The position numbers were made by a program, and so were the translations under genes. A stretch of DNA of 64,000 nucleotides, taken from NCBI GenBank assembly GCA_003640385.1, contig RCAB01000018.1, positions 310,001 through 374,000 on the forward strand, written 5' to 3'. Positions 1-11,600 of the stretch are shown here, in pieces. The notes under the pieces were generated by a model, which was given only the letters and a program-made list of their open reading frames with translations, had not been told where the DNA came from and searched no databases. The stretch's first letter is position 1. Each line of letters begins with the position of its first letter. Source of the stretch: Setaria digitata. Lineage: Eukaryota > Nematoda > Chromadorea > Rhabditida > Setariidae.

Positions 1-577
1 ATGCATTGTTTTACTTAACTCACGATATTTCTTCTTCACAACTGATACAGCAGCTCCCTCAAGAAAAAGATTCCTTCATTTCTCAAAAAATAAAACTTAT
101 TATTTATGAACAAGTCTTAAGTATTCATTTAATTCTCGAAGGAATTAGTGACTTAAAATTTATCCTCTGCATTGTAAGCAAGACAAAATTCGATATATAA
201 ATAATAAAAAAAAGAAAAGAAAAAAACGTAATTCCTAAGAGAGACATGGAGTCAAAGATTTAAAGCAAACAATCTCAAAGAACCTGCAAAAAAGTGAGGT
301 TTTTTTTCTTAAACTACCAAGCAAAAATAACAGATAAAGTGCATAACCGGCTGTGTATAAGTGATGCGCAGAGAACAGTAACTTCAATTAAATTTTAAAA
401 CAACACAAAACTGTAGCGAAGTTAATTCTGCAAAAGCAGATTGCAGAATTAACTTCGGGTGAGAAGGGGTGAGAACACTGTATTTCAGAAGAAATAGAAC
501 TGCTACCACAAATCTACGATATCATTTCGACGATATGAAGATAGTCATACATATATTTAATAAGACTCAAAAATCAC
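1..577 (-). other. SEC63 intron 2 (partial)
   Basis: AT-rich sequence downstream of the SEC63 exon 2 donor. No exon continuing the J domain is visible on the minus strand. It contains a perfect hairpin at 417-457, listed separately. Confidence 0.7.
417..457. repeat. Perfect 16-bp inverted repeat with 9-nt loop
   Basis: Arms at 417-432 and 442-457 are exact reverse complements (CGAAGTTAATTCTGCA and its complement), separated by 9 nt. It lies within SEC63 intron 2. It could be a solo terminal-inverted-repeat relic of a small transposable element or a structured intronic element; the sequence does not decide. Confidence 0.85.
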
Positions 578-1237
578 CTGGTCGATACCAAGAATTGCAT
601 ACGGATCATATTCGGTATTTTCAACTTCAATTTGCATTACTTTATGTACAATGATAAAAAACACGGCCCAAGCTGTGGCCAACGCTAAAAAAGTTAGAAA
701 TTTCTTGGTCCTTCGCCATGGTCGCTTCGCTTCCGCCTTGATACGCTTTTCAGTGCATCCTTCACAGTAGCAATGCTCCTTCCTTTCAGTTTTATCTAGA
801 AATATGACAAACTATTAGTGCAAACTGAAATGGTGTTGCGGTTGAATACTGCCAAACTTATTGAAAAATATTAATCGCAAATAATGAATGCCAGAAGTTC
901 GGAAAGACATGAACACAAGCTATAAGAATGATTTACGAAAACTGTCAACCACTTAAATGGACAGTTACTTTTTGAAATACGAATTATCGCACTTTAGTAA
1001 TTGGCTAATTGAGAACTTTTCATATCTATGATGGGATGGCGCACTATACACGGGAATCAGCAAAGAATCTTTCAGCAGCTCAGTAAAAAGAATATTTTTT
1101 GATAAAAGATACAAACCTAATTTACTTGAAGGCCAGAAGAAAAAAGTTGCCGGTATGAGGACCAAGGCATAAAATGATACTAGTACATAGTAGAATGTGT
1201 TACCCACTTCATCATATTCAAATTGTGCACGGCCCAT
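578..1237 (-). CDS. SEC63: SEC63 (ER translocon J-domain protein), 5' end only
   Basis: Sec63 is an ER membrane J-protein that recruits BiP to the Sec61 channel. Exon 1 (1237 to 1126) starts with MGRAQFEYDEVGNTFYY and carries the first membrane helix (LVSFYALVLIPATFFFWP), the typical Sec63 N-terminus. The intron has donor CAA/GTAAAT and acceptor TTTCTAG. Exon 2 (795 to 578) continues in frame with a Cys/Lys/Arg-rich luminal or linker part, a second helix (KFLTFLALATAWAVFF) and the beginning of the J domain (NTEYDPYAILGIDQ), then a CAG/GTGATT donor. The HPD motif and all later exons lie beyond the left edge; nothing resembling them is seen in 1-577. The start is chosen because the family begins exactly here and an acceptor-like AG lies 10 nt upstream. 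Known of the family: two N-terminal helices, J domain, third helix, Brl domains. Identification is secure; only about 110 residues are in the window. Confidence 0.93.
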
Positions 1238-1249
1238 CACCACTGCTCT
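1238..1249 (-). promoter_or_regulatory. Candidate spliced-leader acceptor for SEC63
   Basis: On the minus strand the sequence CAATTTGCAG ends 10 nt before the SEC63 ATG. A polypyrimidine-type acceptor so near the start codon with no open upstream exon fits nematode trans-splicing; this is inference. Confidence 0.5.
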
Positions 1250-4200
1250 GCAAATTGAATGGAGCGAATTTGAAAAAAGTGGAATCGACCACCGACAGAA
1301 GCATTCTTTCCTCATACTTGCTAAGCTCATCGAGGAGAAAAACTTTTGCTCAGTCTCCTGGTCCTACCTTGTTTTCACCGTCGCCATTTTGAAACGTCCC
1401 AACAAGGGTCAAAATTCACGCTACAAACGTGTCAGTGAATTTACTCGATATATGATCCCTGATACATTTGAAGTGAGTTCATACCTCAGAATGTGCTATT
1501 CTGGGGTGTGTTGGACATGTCGTCAGGCCATCATAGGGAATTCAGGGACATCCATCTCTGCCCAAGTCCCCGAGGACAGTGCAAAGCCATCCTTCATTCC
1601 GCCAGTACCTGCCTGCTTCTTCCTTAGATATCTCCACCTTCGCTGCCTACAACCACTTCCGTCGGTCGCCTCGCTATGAAAATCGCTTATCCCAGCAGAT
1701 GGATTCTCATCGGAGTGAGACATCTGCACTGGCCAATTGTTGCTAATTAGTTGTTCAGGACTTTCTCTTCTGGATTACGCGACAGCACTACTTTTTTCCT
1801 AGACTAAGTTGCTCAGGACGCTTTCTTGTACTGATTTTGGAGTCTGTTCCTCGCAGTCACAACAGTGCTGGAGTCATTCACAGTCGGAAACCTCCACTCG
1901 CTATCAAATGGCAATGAAGTTACTAGTTCGATGTTTGCAAATTATAACACTTTAAGGTGGATTTGTCTAATGAAGTCACGTTACCTGGCCGAGGATATCA
2001 CTGAGAATGGATTGGATAAGTCAGCAAACGGGAACGAGTCATTATTTTTACTACGGTGTTTGTTTCCTGTGCTAACTGCCGTACTCGCCTCTTTCCAACT
2101 GAACTCGTTAGGCCACACCAACAACAGACCTCTGACCTTCGACCTCAAGAAGTAGAAGCTTACGTCTTCCCCTCCAATCCGTTTCAAATTTTCGTTCCCG
2201 CCAAACAGATGTTTATAACACTGGAAGTCTGCTCATCAAATATATCAATCGATTTATCGATTGCGAGATGGAAGGGGGAGGAGAGCAAGTGTATGCGTGG
2301 AAGAGGGAGAGGGAGAAAGAGGAAGGAGCTGGTGTGTAGAGTGAGAGTGCATGGAATTGTGCCGGCGATACTCAACGGTGTTGTGCAGTGGCAATTGGTT
2401 GTGTTGGTCTGGACCGGGAGATCCTGGACTGCTGTTGTTGGGTGTCGGGAGCCCTCGGGATTCTCCGCTCTAACCGGGGTGCTCTCCCTCCGCAGAGTTA
2501 TCACTACCCGAGGTTCAGTTACGTCTCTCCTACCCTTCATCTTCGGCACAACGGTCAGCTGATCATCCCACTCTCCACTCTTCTCATCCGCAGCTCCTGC
2601 ACGCAACACATCAGAGCGGAAATATTGCTTGTCTTTACGGGGCTGAGAATTAATCGATTGGTAGAGCTTAGTTATTTCGTTCCGCTGGATAGTTTCCGAG
2701 GGTTTTTCCCGGTGAACGGGGTGAAGGGATGGGGGGTTGTTGGGCCTTATTTATTGAGATTTTGTTTTTATCTGAACAATTTCTTTTCGCATCTCACTGT
2801 TCATCAATACAATTATTTGCGAGCTATCTACAGAAAGAGTTATTTGCTTCTTTCGATATGCGTGAAAATGTTTTCTTTCCTAAATGTTCATAAAACGATC
2901 TGAGTTCTGAGAATTGATTCTTTACAAATTTAAAAAGAAGCGGTTTTCCCGATTTTCCCGGTGAACAACATGAAGTTGGCTGTTAAACCCTACTAAATCA
3001 ATTTCTGCCGGAGGTCTCTTTTGGGTCCTCATGCTATGATTCGAAAATATTTCGCTTTATTGCCATTCCGAAGTCAACACTCTCCGTGTTTTTTCATGCT
3101 AAAAGATTTTCCACAAATCAGTCTACCAATTCGCCGTGTAATCATCGATTGCCAACGGTTCCCCATGTTCAAAACTGCTCTAGCAGTACTACTGAGATTA
3201 GTAGGAAGTGACATGTTAGGGATAAAAGATTCACTTATTTCTGCTGCGAAATTTAATCATGTGAAGGGTTTTAACGACAAACTATATACCATTTTGAACA
3301 ATGATTTTGTGTAGCGCAACATGCAAATATTTTTGGAATATAAATATTGACTAAAAGTGGGAAATTCCACAAAGTTTTAAACTCCGATGCCACAGCAGGT
3401 GGAATAACTCGAGATGACGCATGCACCATAATTTAATTATTTTGATTAAAAATACATTCGCACAGCAAAGCAAACTGTATGCCGTCATGCTGTTACGCAA
3501 ATGTCACATTGGTAAAATATTATAATAAAATTAGCTGGTGTGATTAAAATTGACGTTTTAATCTCCATTTGAAACCACTTTACTCACGACCAAAATAACT
3601 TAATATTCTAAAGCCGTAATGTGTAGTCATTTCTTTCAAATATTTCATGTCTTTCTTCTGTAATATGTGCTTTTCTGAGATTTTGAAATGTGTGGATTCA
3701 TACTCACGCAATTGTCATTTAAGATTTAAGTTCCAGTCTCTGAAACTTACAGGATAATAGTTTTCCTTGCAATAGTAATGGCCAGGGTGTCATAGATTGA
3801 GTTTCTGCAGCAAATAAAATTTTATTACCTTTAGCTGCTTCAATGATGTTTCTCTATTTATTGCGAATTCTCTCGCCCGGGTTGTGATGTCAGATTAATA
3901 GACTTGTATGACTTGAGATATGAGATTTTCATATAGTGGTGAACATCTTTTAACGTGAGAACTGTTTTTTTTCTTTTTTTTTTTTGGGGTATTCGAATGG
4001 CTGTGTCGTGTTAGCGTTTGCTCTCTTTTTTTTTTCTGGTTTGTTTTGGGAACAGGTTTAGTGCCTGTGTAATTGTCACATATTAAACGTTATGTAAAGT
4101 TGTCCTGAAGCGTCGTATATTTTTGCGGAAGATTGTTGGTAAAGTCGGGGTGTTATCATAAGCGCAGTCGCTGGCGACCTTGTTACTTCGTTACTTCATG

Positions 4201-5687
4201 GTGAAGTTTTTCCCAAACGAACGTCTTCATTTTGTTTGTTTGACCTAAACTTTACACTACGGCTGTTGATTTTGATGAGCCACATATCTGCATATTTAAC
4301 ATTCTTTTCAACAGCACTTTAAATTTTCCTTGCTCAGAAATCCGCGATATGAAAACTTGTTTAGAGAAGGAACTTTTGGTCAACAGAAACATTTGGGTTT
4401 GCCATGTAATCTTATCTGGGTGTTCGAAATTTAAAGAGCCAGACTTGAAAATCTGCAACGCTTAAGCTCGTTTCTTCAATTATATGTTTCTTCATGTAGA
4501 TCGTTCAACCGTCAGTGAACATTCTATTATGCTTTTAAACAATGCATACATCAATTGGCATGCTTTGTCTTCCGAATAGACTTTTTGGAGTAGTGTAAGA
4601 TAAAAGCAAACTTTTACGAAATTGGATATTTATTCCTCAGATGAATGACGCATGTGTTGTGACCATGGTCAATTATTTTTTTAAATAAATTCCAGAACAT
4701 ATGCACGAAATGAAGGAAAATTATTTGTCTCTTCAAATCACTCAGCGTCTGATATTATAATGTTTGGTCATAGTTCAAGCGCCTCTTTAGTTCTTAGAAA
4801 TCTAAACCAACTGAAATTTGACCCACCCTCTAAAAAGCGCTCGAATGCTCGAGCTACATCTATCGACTTCTCAACATTCCCCGAACACAAAATATTAATT
4901 TGAAAAATGCCTAAATGTAAAGAGATGTGTTCGGAAATTGCTTTAACGACTAAATTTTATCTATCGAATTTTTCAAGTTATCATTATTTGTGACCGGATG
5001 AAGGAATGCAACAAAAGCATATTTTACTCCATCACTTTCTTCGTACGGTTAATTTTTCCTCTGCCTTCATCAGCAACTGTTTTTACCAAGTTAAATTTTA
5101 TGCAAGCGAAGACGAAAGAACCGTTGGGTTTTACAAAAATCCAAAACAAAGTGGGTTCTAAGGTTGTAGCAAGCAAAATAAATCGGGTGAACAATACGGG
5201 CATTTGCACACATGCATATTTTTCTAATTCCTTTTTAAAAACCAGTGGACTTTAAAGCTACCAAATTTAATAGAATTTAAAAATTGTTCCCCTACTTGGC
5301 GCTTCCTCTTCCGATGCTGTGCATTTTATTTTGAAGTTATCGACAAAATTATCTTTTGTTGGTCTTGCTTCTTTTTCTATTGTTTCAACTAAATTCGTAG
5401 ATCCATGCAGTCTGAGAGGGAAATATCTCTTGAAAATTAAATCATTAAATTTCTGGCCTAAGCTACAGAGATTGCAGTGGTACCAACAACCTGCAAATTG
5501 CTGATTCAAAATACCTGTTGATTAACAAACAGATTTTATTTGTCTAAGCATTAATACGCGATTTAGAAAAGATTTAAGACATGATCTATTTATAAACCGA
5601 ACACATAGATCGAGGTAATGGACGGAGCGTTTCTTTACTCGTGTCGTGAAGTATTGCCAGAATTTAGTAAGGTACACTTGTGATTCA
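1248..5687. other. Intergenic region between SEC63 and RBM12 (divergent)
   Basis: No supported gene. The part 1500-2650 is clearly richer in G+C than its surroundings and has several overlapping open frames on both strands that match no family I know; it is best read as the promoter-side region of SEC63. The remainder (2900-5680) is AT-rich with short chance frames only. Confidence 0.6.
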
Positions 5688-5697
5688 GGTAGTCTTA
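5678..5697 (+). promoter_or_regulatory. Candidate spliced-leader acceptor for RBM12
   Basis: The sequence TTGTGATTCAG ends at 5688, nine nucleotides before the ATG at 5698. An upstream in-frame ATG at 5680 would be removed by splicing here, so this site also argues for the 5698 start. Confidence 0.55.
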
Positions 5698-8600
5698 ATG
5701 TCTTGGATAATTCGTTTACAACGGTTACCATTATCTGCGAATGCAGCAGACATCCGAAGTTTCTTCGCCGGACTACGGATTCCGGATGGTGCGGTACATA
5801 TTGTTGGCGGGCCAGATGGTGATGCTTTCATTGGTTTTGCCACTGATGAAGATGCCCGTCAAGCGATGCGTTTCGATAATCGCCGCATACATGATCAGCG
5901 TGTGCGTTTGCTACTGTCATCACGCGTCGAGATGGACGCCGTCATTGCAAAAGCTCGTGCCGGGGATCTGAATGTCGTTGGAGTAGCACCGGCTACTTCC
6001 GTTGCTACTCCGTCGCTTAGACGTGATGGTTCTCCGGCAGCACGTCCAGGCGGCGTCCAAATTCCCCCCGCTTCCACAGCGGATAGTTTCGGAAGCCAAC
6101 GCATCGCTCAATCACAGCAGTCTGCTACGGACGTCTATGCAGCGAGAAATGGTGGACATGGACAACAGGATTTTGCTAGAGGTATATTGCTGAAGATTTT
6201 AAAAATTTTGAGAATTTGGCATGCAGCAGTTTATATAAGGTTTAAGTCCCGAAACTTCTTAAAAGATTTATAAAGTCTAAGATCTTACAAGTTAAAATTT
6301 CCAGTTCTATTATTCAGTTCGTTAAAGTCTCGTATGGGAACGTCTTAAAAGATCAATTGTGGGCAGAATCAGCAACTGCCCAGTTTAGAACAGTTGCTTG
6401 AGACAGAGGGCATGAACACTTAATTTGTGGCAGATAATTTTGCGGTGGGAACACTGAATAAATTGGCTAACAGTTTATAAGTTTTATGATAAATTGGTAA
6501 AATGACTCAAACTTAGGACAGTCTTCATATAATTAGATTTATCTTGGCACATTAAAATATTGCATCATTGTATATCCAGATAGTAGTTAAAGTTTCATTA
6601 AATACATAAAATGTATTAATTTCAAATTCATGTGTGTGGCCAAAAAAGCCGACGACTCTTCATGATACCATTTCTAACTCCAATAATCCAGTTAAAGATT
6701 AGCTGATAAACACTGGAAGCACTACGCACAAGCGGTTAATGTTGTTTTCGGATGTTAAGCCCTGCTTCAAATTAAATGTACCTTACTCTGCTAAAAAAAA
6801 AAATCTTTTTTTTTTATTCAAACTGGTGAGTAGTACTGTGGACTGGTAAAATCTCACTTATGCATTAAAATGAACAGGTATAAGTCGAGTGAGGGAGGTC
6901 TGCATCAATATTCATAAACAAGCAGTTGAACTCGTTAGTTGTAAGCTGGTTATTGTTAGTCTGACTGATGTTTCTCACGGATACAAAAATAGTTAATAAC
7001 ATCCCTTCTTCATTTTGGTTTACCAGCCCAAAACAAAGGAATCCGATTTAAGGAACGATGCATCATGCAACAGCTGTTTTGGTATGAATAATCCAGAGAG
7101 AAAAAAAAAGATCTTGGTTAAAGCAATTTCAAAAATCCTCCAGACCTAAACGGTGATCGTGTTATGTGTCAAATAATAACTGAATATCTTTAGATTTTTG
7201 AATCAAGGAAAAAGTTGAATTCACCAATGCAAATTTTCTGTTTTCATAATAAATATCTTCAGTTAGATCTGAAAGTAAGGAGGTGTGGTTTCCTCCTTAA
7301 AATTCTTCCTCAGCATTTCGAATTCTTGTGTTTGTCAAATCCTATTTTGATAAGTGAGCGGCACGTATTGCGCTAGACGTAAGTCACTGTTCGCTGCGTG
7401 AGTAGCTACGTTTGGGTTACTTAATTATAAAGAAAGGAATCGGTCCTTTTTTTTTCTTTTGGGGATTAAAGGAATTGCTTGAGGGACTAATGTTCTTTTT
7501 CTCCTGAACTGGTTTTCCTAAATGTGGATTTGGACCAGTCACACTTGTGCATTAAAAAACAACAAAGATTGGTACTCGGTCTTTCTAATGAATGTCTTTG
7601 CATCAGTTACCCTTAAAAAAGTAAACTATTACTGAGTTGATAGGTTGACGGTTTGTTAAATTGTTGCTCACTTGTAATGTATAAGAAGACTAAATTATGG
7701 TGGAGGCGACTTTCCAGTGCCTAAAAAAAATTTCAAGAAATGTGTGAGGAAAACTGTAGGAATTCAGAATAACTACTTCTTTCCATACTTTGTTAATTAC
7801 TGATCAGAAAAATTGCATGGAAAGTCTTTCAAGCATCATTCACAGGCGCCTTATGCTTTTTCACTGGCAATTGAAATTTTTCATACTTCTGCTATTTCTA
7901 ATCAATCCACTGTTTGCAACAAAATATCCATCAAATTCAAAGATCACAAACATACTGAGAAATTTATGGGGACATTTTGAATGATACATCCTTGATGTTG
8001 ATATCAGAAATGTATAAACTGCTTTGATTGTCAGTACTTCATTGATGTATTTCAAATTATGCATAAGCTCTCTGAAGTACATGACTTTTCTCCTTTTGTG
8101 AGTAGTATTTTTTACTGAGTTTTCCTCGTCTCTCATTCATTATATACAGATTTTCTGCTTTTCAAATACATAAAGTTAAAAGCATGGAGAATGGTCAGCA
8201 CCTTAAGCGTTCTATGTTAAACAATTTCTACCGCTTAAAAAATTCTTCCATAAATAAACGTAAAAGACATTGAAGAATAAATTTATGAAAGAAGTAAATA
8301 TATAAGTTTAAAATATTAAAAATTTTAAAAAATGAAGATACGCATGTTCATATCTAGTTATACTCTTCTCATTTACGAAGCAGATAATATTTATATCATT
8401 TTGTCATACCTCGAATCCCGTGGTCGAACGTCTCACAAATGAGTATTAAAAATTTACCACACGCTACTCAAATGCATCTTGCAACGCTTGATAGTTCGTT
8501 TTTATTTATGTACATGTGAAATAGACAATGTATAGATTTTCGAAGGGTTTGAAAACTGGTATACTTCATTTCGTACCGGATTATAAGACCGGAAAGAAAA

Positions 8601-11600
8601 TTACTGCAATGTTAAAACAGTCTTCGGGAATAGCAATGCTTAGTAATACTGGATGTCTCTGCACTTATACATGTGAATAAATAATTCGGTACTAAGTTTT
8701 AAAAAAACTAAAATTAAAACATTGGGAGGCTCGATCTCAAAAATATAGATTGGAATATTTTCTCCATACTCCTATCGCGGGTATAATTTTGTAGGAAAAA
8801 GCATCCATATTTCATTTGAATCAGCCCTGAACGAACAGAGAAACCAAAAAAAAGAGCTGAAGACCCTCGAATGGAAAATGAAAATTTCTAGATTCAAATT
8901 AATAAGTTCAGTAGAACTTGTAATCAATAACAAAATTAGCGTTAATGTTTAGTTAATGCAGCAGAAGATGCTTGGAATCGCGCAGTCGATGGTCCTCTAT
9001 CTGATTCCTGGAAGAACGGTTCGCAGGGAAATTACGAATCTCGCACATCAAATCGTCAAACGACAACCACAACAGCAACAACACAATCGCAACAGACACA
9101 TTCAATTGGACCATGGCAAGATCCGAAAATGCTCAATGTTTTGGGACAAAGTACTCAGTCTAGTTCTGTGTAAGTTTTTTAAAAGCCTTACATTTGTTAT
9201 ATCATAGTGATGTGTCAGAAGCTGCTTTATTACTTTATTGTGGAATTATTTATTATGGAATTATCCCTAGTTTCGGTTAAATTTTTGTTATTAAACTCAT
9301 GTTTTAGTTGGACAAGAAAGTGAAATAAACTGATCGTTTGCATTTTGTAGATATCAACAGTCCAATCGTGAAGAACGATTCAATCAGTATGAGCAGGATA
9401 ATAATTTCCAAGGTTACAATGCTAGCGTACAAGCAGTAGTAACAGCAACGGTTGCTTCCAGTGCAATTACGCAGGTTCCTCCGGTACATTTTCTCACTGT
9501 ATTAAAAAGTGCTTAACCATTATTTTCAGACGTGAAGTTAAAATCCGTGTTGTAGGTTTACAGTTTAGAGAATGATTATTGTTTCTTTACAGATATATCA
9601 GCAAACTAATGTTGGCACTCCAGCAGTGCTTCAAGGTCAAGTGTTGCCATTGCCGCCGTCAATTTCTGGTCTTCTCGTACCTCCATTATTGGCGAATACT
9701 TTATCGACTAATCCCGCTACTGCTGCTCAACCTGCAGCTGGATTAGCAAATGCTCACGCATTTGTTGCACGATACACTGGACGCAATGGACCAATTTTCC
9801 CAGCTCTATCAACGCAGCAGTAAGTTTTATCTGAGTGAAATCCGACAATACGGTGATGATGGTGTAATTTATGTCGAATATAGTATGTATGAACGTTTTA
9901 AAGAAGAACATAATCTGTTAGACAATTCATTTTCATGTTTGTACTACTAAGTTATAATCAACTTTTGTCTGGTGTTTTGACAGATAATGAAGGAATCGTT
10001 ACTCCTTAATAACAGAATGTTTCGCATATCTTTTAACCGATGTTATAAAGTGATACCATGTTAACTGTTCATCTCACAAAGAGAAATAATAATAAATTTT
10101 AGCGGTTTGGCGGAAGATAAACAGAATTGCTATGTCGAGCTCAGTCGACTTCCATCAGAACTTTTGCGTCCAGCGGCTCTTGAACAGTTTTTGCGTCCAT
10201 CGATACCCCTTACACTGTCATCCGTCAAAGTTGTTTTTGATCCGAAAGGTAATTTCTCCCTAGAATGTATATGAAAACTGTTCAAGTATGTTTCCAGCAT
10301 TTAGGTGGCGATAAAGTTTTTTTTTTAATTTTTATTTTTTCAAATTACTTGAATGGGTCTAGTATTAGTAAATTTAGCTCATTTAAGGTTTTCCATTGCA
10401 TTCGCTGGTCCGTTTTGAGTGTGCAAAAGACGCCAGAAATGTATTGGATAGGGATGGAGAACAAGGAATAAGGTGAGATTAGTAGTTTTTCTCAGTCATT
10501 TATTCATTTCATTAATAAAGTTTTAACTTTCTTAACAGTACAGGATTCGGTCTTGTTCGAAGGAAGTGTTCGATAATGCTATTGATGGAAGCTTGCAAAT
10601 TCCGCCGGCTTTTCTACAAGGTACAAAGGAAGCTGATTATCATGATGAAAGAAATCCGCGGATTAGTATCCCATCGCGACATCATCGTAGTCCCGTATGT
10701 TATCAAATCTTAGGGTCTTAATAAATCTTAAAAAAAAAGAAAGTTGCTTTTATAAGAATTTTCCTTTCATAAGAATTCCTAGTGAGATAGATAGATATGT
10801 AAAATGCATTGTTCTTTTCGTTTCGTTTTTTTCCTGTGTGTTTAAATATATAAATAAGTATATAAATATAAGTATAATATGTATAACAAATATAAGTATG
10901 ATAAATATACAGTATATGGATATAGATATAACATATGTAAATAAGAGTTGCATTAAAATCACATCTCATTTTAAGCTCGTAGACTGCACATAATGATAGA
11001 GTTCTTTTCTTTTTTGCCCCACACTGATGATATTTTCTGTAGTTACAGGAAAGACGTGATTTTGATGGAAGGTACGATGAACGTCCTCGCGCTTTTTTAC
11101 GCGATCACGAGGATCGTTATCGTGCTTCACGACATGGTCGCTCACGTTCACCTCGAGATTATCGAGATTATCGTGATACGAAACGACGTGGCGTTGACCC
11201 CGGGCGCTATTGCATTGAATTTACCAATCTGCCGTTTCGTGTCACAGAAGCTGAAATTCGAGAGTGTGTTTAAAGTTTCTTGAAACTGGAATTGCTTTAA
11301 TCACAGGAATCATAGATAAAATCTTCCAAGGGCCCTTTCCATCTGTTTTTATATAAAGAAATATATATTGAATCATACATACATATTTTTCTTTATATAT
11401 ATATATATATATATAAAGAAAAATATGTATGTATGATTTACTCATTATTCTGTATTGGATGGAAATCTCTGTAGATTTTTCACTACTTTATGTAGCGGTC
11501 TTTATATGCGCATATTTCTCTCACTATGGAACAAACTTCTGTTGCTTTGACTGGTAGTTTTGTCTTAATTGCTTTTTTAGATACCTTGGTCCACGTTGTG

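Noticed and set aside
2056..2609. Overlapping plus (168 aa) and minus (141 aa) open frames upstream of SEC63
   Set aside because: Both follow from G+C-rich promoter composition; neither has a domain, a consistent codon pattern or splice partners.
5680..5697. Upstream in-frame ATG for RBM12
   Set aside because: It precedes a good acceptor at 5688, and RBM12 proteins begin with the short sequence before IRLQ, matching the ATG at 5698.
10697..10993. Overlapping hydrophobic frames in an RBM12 intron
   Set aside because: Produced by ATA/TAT-rich repeats; they lie entirely between two well-supported RBM12 exons.
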